Notes: generated by a model not told the origin, from the sequence alone. A stretch of 64,000 nucleotides of DNA from Candidatus Methanoplasma cognatum (GCA_009777615.1 WRLM01000002.1:62001-126000); one strand, 5' to 3'. Shown: positions 34,765-43,520, counted from the first letter of the stretch. Numbers and translations are program-made.

Positions 34765-35634
34765 ATGAAACACGCGCCGGAATGCATCCCGTGTCTGCTG
34801 GGAAGGGTGCTTTTTCAGTCCAGACTTCCCGACAACGGAAAGGAGTCGGAATCGATGCGGGCCGCATTGAGAACATGTGCCAGAGTGATCTCCGAAGAGC
34901 CAAACTCGGCAAGGATGGCGACGCATGTTCACCGGAGTTCCTATGATGCTTTGGGGGTCAGGGACCCTTATCACGACCTCAAACTGCGGGCGGACGAGAC
35001 CGCCGCCCGGTATGCGGAGAGAGTAAGAGAGTTCATCGGCGCCTCCGACGATAAGTTCAGGGCGGCGGTTAAGATCGCCATATTAGGCAACATCATGGAC
35101 TTCGGGGCCGGCCTGGCGATAGACAGCCCCGAGGAGTTCGACGGTGTGTTCGAATCCCTGCTTGAGATGGAATTGGCGATAGACGATACGGAAAGGATGA
35201 CGGACATCCTGAGGTCAGGGTGTTCGGTGGTCTATTTCTTTGACAACTGCGGGGAATCCATACTCGACGTGCCGCTGATAGAGCAGATACGGAGCATGGG
35301 GAACAGGGTCGTGGGAGTGGTCAGAGGAGAACCGATACTCAACGATGTCACCATGGAGGACGCACTGCGGACAGGGTTGGACGAACATTTGGACCGCATC
35401 CTTACTACAGGCGGCTTTGCGATAGGGGTGGACATGAGGAACATTAGCAACGAACTCAAAGAGGAGATGGAGACGGCGGGGTTGATAATAGCGAAAGGCA
35501 TGGCGAACTTCGAGTCTTTGGGCGAAGAGGACATCGGAACGCCGGTGGCATATCTCCTGAAAGCCAAATGCGCCCCGGTCGCGTCCGAGTTCGGCGTTAA
35601 GGCGGGGTCCAATATAGCGAAGGTCGTACCGTGA
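34765..35634 (+). CDS. DUF89 family metal-dependent phosphatase
   Basis: A 289-residue damage-control phosphatase-like protein. It starts with ECIPCLLGR, the CxxC typical of subfamily I, and has the metal-site segments FFDNCGESILDVPL and KGMANFESL. Such enzymes remove phosphate from damaged or unwanted sugar phosphates. The frame is open from 34714, but the ATG at 34765 matches the family N-terminus. Its place among heptose phosphate genes suggests it cleans up side products (inference). Confidence 0.85.
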   Translation: MKHAPECIPCLLGRVLFQSRLPDNGKESESMRAALRTCARVISEEPNSARMATHVHRSSYDALGVRDPYHDLKLRADETAARYAERVREFIGASDDKFRAAVKIAILGNIMDFGAGLAIDSPEEFDGVFESLLEMELAIDDTERMTDILRSGCSVVYFFDNCGESILDVPLIEQIRSMGNRVVGVVRGEPILNDVTMEDALRTGLDEHLDRILTTGGFAIGVDMRNISNELKEEMETAGLIIAKGMANFESLGEEDIGTPVAYLLKAKCAPVASEFGVKAGSNIAKVVP

Positions 35635-35636
35635 GA

Positions 35637-35650
35637 TTTATTATATAAGG
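35637..35650 (+). promoter_or_regulatory. TATA box of the hddC transcript
   Basis: TTTATTATATAAGG sits 30-43 nt before the hddC ATG, so this promoter likely drives the three-gene run hddC, hddA-like and gmhA-gmhB. Confidence 0.6.
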
Positions 35651-35679
35651 GGAAATACACAGACAACAAGGGATTACGA

Positions 35680-36714
35680 ATGGCGGAGGTCAGACAGGCA
35701 GTCATAATGGTGGGGGGGCAGGGCACCAGGCTCATGCCGCTTACGAAATACCGTCCAAAGCCTATTCTCCCGGTATTGGATAAACCATGTCTCAAATATC
35801 TGATAGAATCAATGGCCGGTTCCGGGATAGAAGAGGTGATCCTGGCCTGCGGATACAGGTCCTCGCAGCTTGCGGAGGCCATCGGCGACGGCTCCGACAT
35901 AGGGATTTCGATCGATTTTTCATATGAAGATGCTCCGCTCGGGACAGGCGGGGCGATGAAGAATGTGGAGCACAGGCTGGATGATGTTTTCGTAGCGGCA
36001 AACGGCGACGTCTTTGCGGATATATCGCTGGAAGAGCAGATACGCACGCACTTCTCACGCAACGCAGAGGCGACCATAGCGCTGACGGCGGTGGAAGACG
36101 TCACCCAATACGGGATCGCCGATCTTGACGAAGAGGACAGGATAATCAGTTTCGTTGAGAAACCGGAGAAACTGGAGTACGTGTCATCAAACCTTGCGAA
36201 CGCTGGAGTTTATGTGATCAACAGAACGGCGCTTTCCCGTATTCCTGAAAACACATTCTTCGATTTTTCCAAGAACCTTCTGCCTATACTGATGAACGAG
36301 CAGAAAAGGATACAGGGATTCTTCCTCAAGGGTATGTGGAGGGACGTGGGCCGTCCCGCCGATCTTCTGGGCGCAAATCTTAACATGGCATCCAAGCTAT
36401 ACGATCAGATGAGTTGGGGAGGAAGCAGAGTGGAATCCACCGCCGTAAGGAAGCCGTTCTATTTGGGCAAAGATGCGAGCATCACCGGTTCGGAAGCGTC
36501 CGCCGCCGTCATCATGGAAGATGCGGAAGTAACCGACAGCAAGCTCATAAACACAGTAGTAATGAGAGGATGCAGAATAAGCTCCGCCAGGATCGAGAAC
36601 AGCATAATAGGCGCCAACTGCAGGATCTGTCCCGGGGCGGAGATAATAAGCTCCGTCATCGAGGATGGCCTGACCATAGAGGCCGGCAGAAAGATAGAGG
36701 ATGGGACGGTGTGA
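35680..36714 (+). CDS. hddC: HddC-like sugar-1-phosphate nucleotidyltransferase
   Basis: A 344-residue protein with an N-terminal nucleotidyltransferase domain (GGQGTRLMPLTKYRPKPILPV at residues 12-32, then LGTGGAMKN and NGDVF) and C-terminal left-handed beta-helix repeats (about 250-340), similar to GDP-mannose pyrophosphorylases. In this cluster it probably activates heptose 1-phosphate with GTP or another NTP; the nucleotide is not determined by sequence. The beta-helix tail is extra compared with short bacterial HddC enzymes. Confidence 0.83.
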   Translation: MAEVRQAVIMVGGQGTRLMPLTKYRPKPILPVLDKPCLKYLIESMAGSGIEEVILACGYRSSQLAEAIGDGSDIGISIDFSYEDAPLGTGGAMKNVEHRLDDVFVAANGDVFADISLEEQIRTHFSRNAEATIALTAVEDVTQYGIADLDEEDRIISFVEKPEKLEYVSSNLANAGVYVINRTALSRIPENTFFDFSKNLLPILMNEQKRIQGFFLKGMWRDVGRPADLLGANLNMASKLYDQMSWGGSRVESTAVRKPFYLGKDASITGSEASAAVIMEDAEVTDSKLINTVVMRGCRISSARIENSIIGANCRICPGAEIISSVIEDGLTIEAGRKIEDGTV

Positions 36715-36716
36715 CA

Positions 36717-37730
36717 ATGACCGAATATTACAGAGCAAGAGCCCCTTTGAGGATAGGGATCGCCGGCGGCGGGACCGATGTGGACCCGTACGCATCGCAA
36801 AAAGGAGGATGCGTCCTGAATACGACCATAAACAAGTACGCATACTGCACAATAACTCCCAGATGCGACTGCACCATGCGCGTCCGTTCGTCGTATTACG
36901 GGATATACGAAGCGCCGCTGGACGGCGGGCCTCTCAAGCTGGACGGGAACAACGATCTCATCAAAGCCGTCACCAACTATTTTGAGGTCAGGGGCGGTTT
37001 CGACATCCTGATACAGTCGGACGCGCCGGCGGGATCCGGACTCGGCGGATCGTCAACAATGATGGTGGCCATGATCTCGGCCGTATCGAAATGGCTCGGG
37101 ACCGATATGGGTCCCGGCGAGACCGCAGATCTGGCATATCGGCTGGAAAGGGAGGACATCGGCCTGAAAGGAGGGAAGCAGGACCAGTATGCGGCGGCAT
37201 ACGGGGGGTTCAATCTCATGGATATCGACGCGGACGGCGTTAAAGTGAGGAAGCTGGACATCGACGACGACGTAGCGAACGAGCTGCAGTACAGGTCGCT
37301 CCTCTGCTATACGGGGATGTCAAGGGAATCCGCCGAAATAATCTCCTCACAGATAGATTCCTTCAACAGAGGGGAGAACGAAAAGGCGCTGGACGAATCC
37401 AAGAGGCTTGCGAGGGAGATCGGAAAGGCTCTGACCGAGGGAGACATAGAAAAGGCCGGCGGTCTTCTACATGAGTCCTGGGGGTACAAGAAGCAGTTCT
37501 CCGAGAAGATATCCAATAAAACGATAAATAATCTGTACGACATTGCCATAGACAATGGGGCCATCGGAGGAAAGGTATCCGGGGCCGGAGGAGGGGGGTT
37601 CATGTATTTCATCTGCGAGTACGATAAGAGCGCGGATGTGGCGCAGGAACTCCAGAAGCACGGCGTGAAAGTGACGGATTTCATGTTCGACCCCAAAGGA
37701 GTGACCTCCTGGAGAAACAGAAATGAGTGA
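36717..37730 (+). CDS. Second HddA-type GHMP sugar kinase
   Basis: A 337-residue GHMP kinase beginning RARAPLRIGIAGGGTDVDPY, with ATP loop APAGSGLGGSSTMMV (residues 103-117), KQDQYAAAYGGFN and GGKVSGAGGGGFMYF. It is clearly homologous to the kinase at 33651, sharing KQDQYAAAYGG. Start was set at 36717, 2 nt after the hddC stop, ignoring an upstream frame extension. The end overlaps the GmhA-GmhB gene by 8 nt, so the three are co-translated. Confidence 0.87.
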   Translation: MTEYYRARAPLRIGIAGGGTDVDPYASQKGGCVLNTTINKYAYCTITPRCDCTMRVRSSYYGIYEAPLDGGPLKLDGNNDLIKAVTNYFEVRGGFDILIQSDAPAGSGLGGSSTMMVAMISAVSKWLGTDMGPGETADLAYRLEREDIGLKGGKQDQYAAAYGGFNLMDIDADGVKVRKLDIDDDVANELQYRSLLCYTGMSRESAEIISSQIDSFNRGENEKALDESKRLAREIGKALTEGDIEKAGGLLHESWGYKKQFSEKISNKTINNLYDIAIDNGAIGGKVSGAGGGGFMYFICEYDKSADVAQELQKHGVKVTDFMFDPKGVTSWRNRNE

Positions 37731-38763
37731 CTTTATAGAAGCAGAGCTGAGAAGAAGCGCCAGAGCGATTTTGGGAATTGACACACAGCAGATCAGGGAG
37801 GTCGCGGACCTGATCATAAGATCGGTGAAGAACGGCGGTCAGGTGATATTCATGGGCAACGGCGGGTCGTCTGCCGACGCGCAGCACATAGCCGCCGAAT
37901 TCTCCGGCAAATATATGTTCGACAGGCCCGCGATGGCGGGGGTATCGTTATCCAACATCGCTCCGGTCACGGCCATCGGCAACGACTACTCTTACGACCT
38001 TGTTTTCCAGAGGCAGATAGAGGCCATATGCAGAAAGGGGGATGTAGTAGTAGGATTAAGCACGTCCGGCAATTCGAGGAACGTGATACTTGCCATCGAA
38101 GCCGCGAAAAGGATCGGCGCTGACACGGTCTCATTCTCCGGCGAGGGAGGAGTGCTCAAGGACATGACCGACGTAGGCGTGATCATACCCACGAAAGAGA
38201 CGCCCAGGATACAGGAGGGCTACTTCGTGGCGTGCCACACTATATGCGGGATCGTTGAGAGGGAGGTGTACGGCAGGAAGGCGGTCCTGGTGGACAGGGA
38301 CGACACCCTTGCCAAGGATGTTCCTTACTGCGACGATCCGAACAAGTTCCACCTGCTGCCGGGAGTCCCGAAAGCGATATCGAAACTCAACGAGGCCGGA
38401 TACATCGTGATCGTGGTGACCAACCAGTCGGGGGTCGCCAGAGGCAAACTCGACGAGGATACGCTGGAAGCAATCCACGATAAGATGATCAGGGAGATCG
38501 AGGCGGGAGGCGGTCGCATAGAGGACGTGTTCTACTGCCCCCACCATCCGGACGACCTCTGCAATTGCAGGAAGCCCGAGACCGGCATGGGGGTCGAGGC
38601 GATCGTCAGGCACAACATCAACCCGAAAACATCGTTCATGATAGGCGACAGCGAGGAGAGGGACATCGAATTCGGGAAAAGGCTCGGGCTGAGGACGTAC
38701 CTGGTCACCGAGAAAAGGCGGTTCACGGATATTGTCGACGAAATAGTGAACAACTTCAGCTGA
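37723..38763 (+). CDS. GmhA-GmhB fusion: heptose phosphate isomerase plus heptose bisphosphate phosphatase
   Basis: A 346-residue two-domain protein. Residues 1-185 are a SIS domain of GmhA type (GNGGSSADAQHIAAE, STSGNSRN). Residues 187-346 are a HAD phosphatase of GmhB type: LVDRDDTL with D191 and D193, TNQSGVARG, a zinc set CPHHPDDLCNC (C272, H274, C280, C282), and GDSEERD (308-314). Motif I reads DRDD rather than the common DRDG. A single chain would catalyse steps 1 and 3 of the heptose pathway. It is the last gene of the hddC operon. Confidence 0.9.
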   Translation: MSDFIEAELRRSARAILGIDTQQIREVADLIIRSVKNGGQVIFMGNGGSSADAQHIAAEFSGKYMFDRPAMAGVSLSNIAPVTAIGNDYSYDLVFQRQIEAICRKGDVVVGLSTSGNSRNVILAIEAAKRIGADTVSFSGEGGVLKDMTDVGVIIPTKETPRIQEGYFVACHTICGIVEREVYGRKAVLVDRDDTLAKDVPYCDDPNKFHLLPGVPKAISKLNEAGYIVIVVTNQSGVARGKLDEDTLEAIHDKMIREIEAGGGRIEDVFYCPHHPDDLCNCRKPETGMGVEAIVRHNINPKTSFMIGDSEERDIEFGKRLGLRTYLVTEKRRFTDIVDEIVNNFS

Positions 38764-39490
38764 ACATTGCCTTATAGATTCTGGCGAAGAACCTTCCGAC
38801 AATGCCGCACTGGTGGAATGAAAGGTAAACTATCTTCGGATTCACTTTGGACTTTCCGCCGGTCCTCTTTCCGAACTCATAGGTTATCTCTCCCACTTTT
38901 ACGTCAGACGGACCGTTCCGCAGGAAGTCGAAGAGCAGCTTGAACCCTCTCATCTCAAACTTGTCGCCCTGCTCCTCTATGACCTTTGAGAACAATCCCA
39001 CGTCGCCGCCGAAGAGGCCGCTGGCGATATCCTTCGTCTTACCTTTTCCGTGGACGAACAGCACGGACAGGGCGAGGACATGGAACATCCAGGATCCCAT
39101 GCTCCGCTTGAAGCCGAGCGCTCTCCTGTTGACCCTGACGCCCACCACCAGATCGTAATCCTTATTCATTTCGTCGTACAGCCTGCCGGCCGCTTCGAGG
39201 GGGTGCTGGAAATCGGAATCCATACACATGAAGAGGTCCGTTCCGGCGATCAGGATACCGTCGCAGACGCTGGCGGTCACACCGCGGACATCCGAATCCC
39301 TCACGACAAACCTCACGTTCTCAAAGTTCAGGGCATCAACGATCTCTTTCGTCCGGTCTGTGGAGCCGTCGTCCATTATCAGAATATGGAAATCAGGATA
39401 CATGTCCCGGAGCGACACGACCATCTTTTCGATGTTCTCCTCCTCGTTGTATGTGGGCAATATTACCGTGAAAGTTTTTCCCCCGGCCAT
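38756..39490 (-). CDS. Family 2 glycosyltransferase, dolichol-phosphate mannosyltransferase-like
   Basis: A 244-residue GT-A enzyme: VILPTYNEEENIEKMV at the N-terminus, DDGSTDRT, and the metal-binding MDSDFQHP. It resembles polyprenyl-phosphate sugar synthases (DPM1 type) without membrane helices. It could load a sugar, perhaps heptose, onto a lipid carrier for later use by GT-C transferases (inference). It converges with the GmhA-GmhB gene (8-nt overlap) and is divergent from the ACT-domain gene. Confidence 0.87.
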   Translation of the reverse strand: MAGGKTFTVILPTYNEEENIEKMVVSLRDMYPDFHILIMDDGSTDRTKEIVDALNFENVRFVVRDSDVRGVTASVCDGILIAGTDLFMCMDSDFQHPLEAAGRLYDEMNKDYDLVVGVRVNRRALGFKRSMGSWMFHVLALSVLFVHGKGKTKDIASGLFGGDVGLFSKVIEEQGDKFEMRGFKLLFDFLRNGPSDVKVGEITYEFGKRTGGKSKVNPKIVYLSFHQCGIVGRFFARIYKAMFS

Positions 39491-39525
39491 AATTTATGTT
39501 ATCCAGAAACCACTATTTCATATAT

Positions 39526-39543
39526 ACGCAGAATAATCTGCGT
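39526..39543. promoter_or_regulatory. Perfect inverted repeat at the ilv promoter
   Basis: ACGCAGA (39526-39532) and TCTGCGT (39537-39543) are separated by ATAA, just after the TATA-like TTTCATATATA (39517-39527) that serves the ACT-domain gene. It overlaps the expected transcript start, a suitable place for a repressor. Confidence 0.45.
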
Positions 39544-39558
39544 CCGAGTGTGATAACA

Positions 39559-39921
39559 ATGCACGTAATATCCTTGATCGTCAAGAATGAGTTCGGCGTT
39601 ATGCAGAGAGTGATGGGTGAGTTCACCCGCAACAAGATAAACGTTGAGACTATCGTAGTAGGGAAATGCGAGATCCCCAAAAGGTCAAGAATGGTACTCT
39701 CTGTGATCGACAAAGAGGCCGCGGAGACCGCGATGGGAAGGCTTCAGAAATTACAGGATGTTTACGATGCAGAGATGATACCCTATGAAGGTCAGTCAGC
39801 CTATGCTTTGATATCTACATCCAGCGGAAACGTCGGTCTGGTCGGAGGAGCGGCTCAGGTCGAGGAGATAATAGAGCGCAGCCGATCCGAAAAATATGTG
39901 ATGGCCCTAAATGCGCTCTGA
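39559..39921 (+). CDS. ACT-domain protein, acetolactate synthase small-subunit-like
   Basis: A 120-residue protein whose N-terminal half is an ACT domain matching IlvN/IlvH: MHVISLIVKNEFGVMQRVMGEF and RSRMVLSVID. The rest is shorter than in a full small subunit, so it may be a minimal regulatory subunit. The start at 39559 was selected over an upstream extension by family alignment. It is 22 nt before ilvE, which supports a branched-chain amino acid role; no catalytic IlvB gene is in the window. Confidence 0.8.
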   Translation: MHVISLIVKNEFGVMQRVMGEFTRNKINVETIVVGKCEIPKRSRMVLSVIDKEAAETAMGRLQKLQDVYDAEMIPYEGQSAYALISTSSGNVGLVGGAAQVEEIIERSRSEKYVMALNAL

Positions 39922-39943
39922 ACTACGCCCGGGAGGGACTGAT

Positions 39944-40870
39944 ATGGAAAAAGGGGAAAAGATATGGTTAGATGGTAAGCTGATCAACTGGGAGGACGCG
40001 AAGGTCCATGTGATGTCACACGCCATGAACTACGGTACGGGTGTGTTCGAAGGTATAAGGGTATACCAGACTCCGAAGGGGCCGGCGGTCTTCAGACTGA
40101 GGGAGCACGTTGTAAGGCTCTTCGACGGCTGCAAGGTCATGGGAATAGATCCCGTGTTCGGAGACAGGGCGTACACAGTCGAAGAGGTGATCGGCGCGAT
40201 AAAAACGGCCATAAGAGCGAACAAGAAGGTCGATTACATCAAACCCTGCGTATTCCTGAACGGCGAAAGGGTCGGTCTTAATCCGATCGGCGTCCCGGCA
40301 AGCCTGGTCATATCGTGCATGTTCATGGGAGCGTATCTAGGGAGCGCGTCCGCCGAAGGTGCGAAAGTGATAACGTCATCCTGGCACAGGCCCGATAACC
40401 TGTGCGGGCCGGCCGGTGCGAAGGTCAACGGAACGTACGTAACGTCCTGTATGGCGAAAATGGAAGCGGTCCGCCAGGGCGCCACCGAAGCGATCATGCT
40501 CAACTCAACGGGGCATGTCGCCGAGTGCACGGGAGAGAACATCTTCATCTGCAAGAAGGGGAAGATATACACACCTCTGGTGTCAGAGTGCATACTGGAC
40601 GGCATAACCAGGAATTCCGTTATCGAGATCGCACGGGACATGGGCTATGACGTCACCGAAACGCAGCTGACAAGGACGCAGGTCGTGACCGCGGATGAGG
40701 TCTGGATGACAGGGACGGCCGCAGAGTTCTCGCCGGTCACCATCATCGACGGAAGGGCCGTCGGTTCCGGGAAGATCGGCGAGATATCAAAGAAGCTGCA
40801 GGGAAAGTTCCTGGAGATCGTCACCGGAAAGGACCCGGCGTACGACAGATGGCTGGAATACGTCGACTGA
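39944..40870 (+). CDS. ilvE: Branched-chain amino acid aminotransferase
   Basis: A 308-residue fold-type IV PLP enzyme. Markers include SHAMNYGTGVFEGIRVY, CGPAGAKVNGTYVTS, the EAIMLN and VAECTGENIF segments, and GTAAEFSPVTIIDGR. The catalytic lysine lies in the GAKVNG segment. GGGAGG precedes the ATG at 39944; an earlier frame extension is ignored. It is co-transcribed with the ACT-domain gene. Confidence 0.94.
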   Translation: MEKGEKIWLDGKLINWEDAKVHVMSHAMNYGTGVFEGIRVYQTPKGPAVFRLREHVVRLFDGCKVMGIDPVFGDRAYTVEEVIGAIKTAIRANKKVDYIKPCVFLNGERVGLNPIGVPASLVISCMFMGAYLGSASAEGAKVITSSWHRPDNLCGPAGAKVNGTYVTSCMAKMEAVRQGATEAIMLNSTGHVAECTGENIFICKKGKIYTPLVSECILDGITRNSVIEIARDMGYDVTETQLTRTQVVTADEVWMTGTAAEFSPVTIIDGRAVGSGKIGEISKKLQGKFLEIVTGKDPAYDRWLEYVD

Positions 40871-40897
40871 AGCTAAGACAATATAAAACAATGCCTT

Positions 40898-41338
40898 TCA
40901 GGCATTTTCTTTATTTTTTCTGAACACCACGAACTTGCTTGCGAAATAATTCAGAAGGATCTCTATCATGCTGACGGTGATCTTCGCGACCAGGCCGTCG
41001 ATATCGAAGAGCGACTGGTTCATACCAAGGTTGTACAGTATCGGGAACGCCACAATCGCGACCACCCCCGTCACTATCCGCAGGAAGAAGAAGGAACTGA
41101 TCTCTTTAGCGAGCACAGATCTTTCGACGGAACGGCTCAGGAAGACGACCCATTTGTTCAGAACGAAGGCGAAGGACACGCCGCAGACCCACGAGAGGAC
41201 GTTGCTGATGTTGATATCAATGCCGAGCCAGACAAAAAGGGCATATGTTCCCCAGCTTACAAACACAGTGCCGGCTCCGCAGATAAGATAGAGCAATCCT
41301 TCCCTGTGTTTTCCAAAAAGGTCTGCGGTGAGGCCCAT
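40898..41338 (-). CDS. GtrA family membrane protein
   Basis: A 146-residue protein with four hydrophobic helices and the GtrA motifs YLICGAGTVFVSWGTYALFV and NFYASKFVVFR-like NYFASKFVVFRK at the end. GtrA proteins are thought to move or present polyprenyl-linked sugars for surface glycosylation. It follows ilvE in convergent orientation, 28 nt apart, and is near the heptose and glycosyltransferase genes. Confidence 0.88.
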   Translation of the reverse strand: MGLTADLFGKHREGLLYLICGAGTVFVSWGTYALFVWLGIDINISNVLSWVCGVSFAFVLNKWVVFLSRSVERSVLAKEISSFFFLRIVTGVVAIVAFPILYNLGMNQSLFDIDGLVAKITVSMIEILLNYFASKFVVFRKNKENA

Positions 41339-41419
41339 GTGTTCCCAGGTCGCATAAGCGCTGCATTATAATATCTTTTGTCTCAGCCGCTTCCTTTAGG
41401 AAAAGTAAAGAAGGGTTTC

Positions 41420-41530
41420 ATGAATGAGGATTGCGAGCAGACCACCATAGCGTTCAGCACGCTGATGGTCATCGGCAATACAAGGAAGGGGATCTGTGCC
41501 GAAAACCTTGTAAACAGAATCAACAATTGA
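41420..41530 (+). CDS. Possible 36-residue peptide
   Basis: A short frame from ATG at 41420 to TGA at 41530, starting MNEDCEQTTIAF and ending VNRINN. A TATA-like ATTATAATATC at 41364-41374 and a weak GAAGG precede it. No family is recognised; it may be a remnant of a larger gene or non-coding. Confidence 0.25.
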   Translation: MNEDCEQTTIAFSTLMVIGNTRKGICAENLVNRINN

Positions 41531-41564
41531 GGTCAGGATGTGTGATTATATGATCATGTGCCGA

Positions 41565-43520
41565 TCAGGCTTTTATTTTTGAGGCCAACTCATAGTATTC
41601 CAGTGCCTTGTCGTGGTCTCCTTTATCAGAGTACGTATAGCCTATGTTGTTGTATGTTCTAGCGGTGTCGGGGTGATCCGGCCCGAGGACTTTCTCTCTT
41701 ATTTTTAATGCCAATTCATAGTATTCCAGTGCCTTGTCGTGGTCTCCTTTGCCAGAGTATGTACAGCCTATGTTGTTGTATATTCTAGCGGTGTTGGGGT
41801 GATCCGGCCCGAGGACTTTCTCTCTTATTTTTAATGCCAATTCATAGTATTCCCGCGCCTTGTCGTGGTCTCCTTTATCAGAGTACGTACAGCCTATGTT
41901 GTAGTATGTTCTAGCGATATCGGGGTGATCCGGCCCGAGGACTTTCTCTCGTATATCCAGTGCTTTGAGGTGGTATTCAAGCGCCTTGTCGTAGTCTCCT
42001 TTATCAGAGTATGCTTTGCCTATGTTGTTGTATGATGCAGCGACATCGGGGTGATTTGGCCCAAGGACTTTCTCCTTTATTCCCAGCGCCTTAAAGTAGT
42101 AATTAAATGCCGCATCGTAATCTTCCCTTTCATCGTAGACGCCTGCTATGTTGTTGTATGTTCTAGCGGTGTCGGGGTGATCCGGCCCAAGGACTTTCTC
42201 TGCTATTTCAAGGGCCAATTCATAATATTCCTGCGCCTTGTCACACTTTCCTATGTTTTCGTAGACGACTGCTATGTTGTTGTATGATGCTGCGGTGATG
42301 GGATGGTCTGGTCCGAGGACTTTCTCCCTTATCTTCAATGCCAACTCCTGGTATTCCAGTGCTTCATCGCACTTTCCTTTGACATAGTAAATCTTTCCTA
42401 ATTCATCATATGATGCGGCTGTGTCGGGGTGATTCGGCCCAAGGACTTTCTCCCTTATCTTCAATGCCAACTCCTGGTATTCCAGTGCTTCATCATAATT
42501 TCCCTTGATAAAGTAAGCATGTCCTAATTCATCATATGATGCGGCTGTGTCGGGGTGATTCGGCCCAAGGACTTTCTCCCTTATCTTCAATGCCAACTCC
42601 TGGTATTCCAGTGCTTCTTCATACTTTCCTTGATGCCCAAAAGTTTCCGCAATGCCGTTATATGTAACTGCATTATTTAAGTGATTACGGCCATGTGCCC
42701 TCTTTTTTATTTTTAGAGCTTCATCATAGCGTTCCAGTGCCTTGTTATATTTTCCAAGTCGACAGTATATGTTTGCAATATTGTCATACGTAATTGCTAC
42801 TGTGATATGATTGCTACCAAATACTTTCTCATAAACTTCCAACGCTTTTTTATGGTGCTCAACAGAACCAGAGTAGTCTCCCATTAACATACATAATGTT
42901 CCCAGATCGTTGTAGGTCTTGGCCGTATCGGCATGACCAGTTCCTAATATTTTCTCCCTTATGATCTTTGCATACGTGTGGAATTCTTTTGCGAGTTCAT
43001 ATTCCGCCATATCTGCATACAGCACCGCCATGTTGTTGTACGTCGCCGCAACACTTGGATGATAACTGCCAAATTTTTTTTGTCTTATTTCCAGCGATTT
43101 GCTATAATACTCGATAGCATGACTTAACATGATCATTTTCCCATATGCGATCGCAATCCCATCATACGCCTCTGCCACATATATGCTGCACACATCCACT
43201 TTGCAGAATTCATCCAGCTTTTTCATAAAATACTTTAAAACCAAGGAATATCTCCTTTTTTTAAGATATCTGTCAATTTTAAACTTTTGTACACGATTCT
43301 TTAAACGGGTTTTTTGCTTGGATTCAAGTTGAAACTCGCTGAAGGTATCGGTTCCCATTCTGTTTCCGTATCCAAGTTCATAGTGGACCAGATGAAGATG
43401 ACGTAGCGTTTCATCTTGTTTACTGCTACTTTTTTTGTAAAAATAAACTGCGGCCGAAGCTGCAATAGCGGTAATGATAAACGAAATAATGGCTACGAAT
43501 TGTAAATACTCCGGATCCAT
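41565..43520 (-). CDS. Membrane-anchored TPR-repeat protein, kinesin light chain type
   Basis: A 651-residue protein. An N-terminal transmembrane helix (about residues 9-27) is followed by a basic linker and about twelve tandem 42-residue TPR units, each with an A/N-rich helix pair and the loop KVLGPDHPDTA. Units in the C-terminal half are almost identical, pointing to recent duplication. The N-terminal third is AT-richer and more diverged. Such proteins act as scaffolds for protein partners; the partner is unknown. It stands between GtrA and a GT4 gene without operon links. Confidence 0.88.
   Translation of the reverse strand: MDPEYLQFVAIISFIITAIAASAAVYFYKKSSSKQDETLRHLHLVHYELGYGNRMGTDTFSEFQLESKQKTRLKNRVQKFKIDRYLKKRRYSLVLKYFMKKLDEFCKVDVCSIYVAEAYDGIAIAYGKMIMLSHAIEYYSKSLEIRQKKFGSYHPSVAATYNNMAVLYADMAEYELAKEFHTYAKIIREKILGTGHADTAKTYNDLGTLCMLMGDYSGSVEHHKKALEVYEKVFGSNHITVAITYDNIANIYCRLGKYNKALERYDEALKIKKRAHGRNHLNNAVTYNGIAETFGHQGKYEEALEYQELALKIREKVLGPNHPDTAASYDELGHAYFIKGNYDEALEYQELALKIREKVLGPNHPDTAASYDELGKIYYVKGKCDEALEYQELALKIREKVLGPDHPITAASYNNIAVVYENIGKCDKAQEYYELALEIAEKVLGPDHPDTARTYNNIAGVYDEREDYDAAFNYYFKALGIKEKVLGPNHPDVAASYNNIGKAYSDKGDYDKALEYHLKALDIREKVLGPDHPDIARTYYNIGCTYSDKGDHDKAREYYELALKIREKVLGPDHPNTARIYNNIGCTYSGKGDHDKALEYYELALKIREKVLGPDHPDTARTYNNIGYTYSDKGDHDKALEYYELASKIKA
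41585..42620. repeat. Tandem 126-bp repeats within the TPR gene
   Basis: Successive 126-bp units in the 3' half of the TPR gene share long identical stretches (for example a CCCGAGGACTTTCTCTC-like segment at each loop). They differ mainly at a few codons. Copy number is likely to vary between strains by slippage or recombination. Confidence 0.75.

Noticed and set aside
41565-43520. Regularly spaced repeats suggesting a CRISPR array
   Set aside because: Unit length is 126 bp, repeats are coding and in frame, and no unrelated spacers exist; this is a TPR array.
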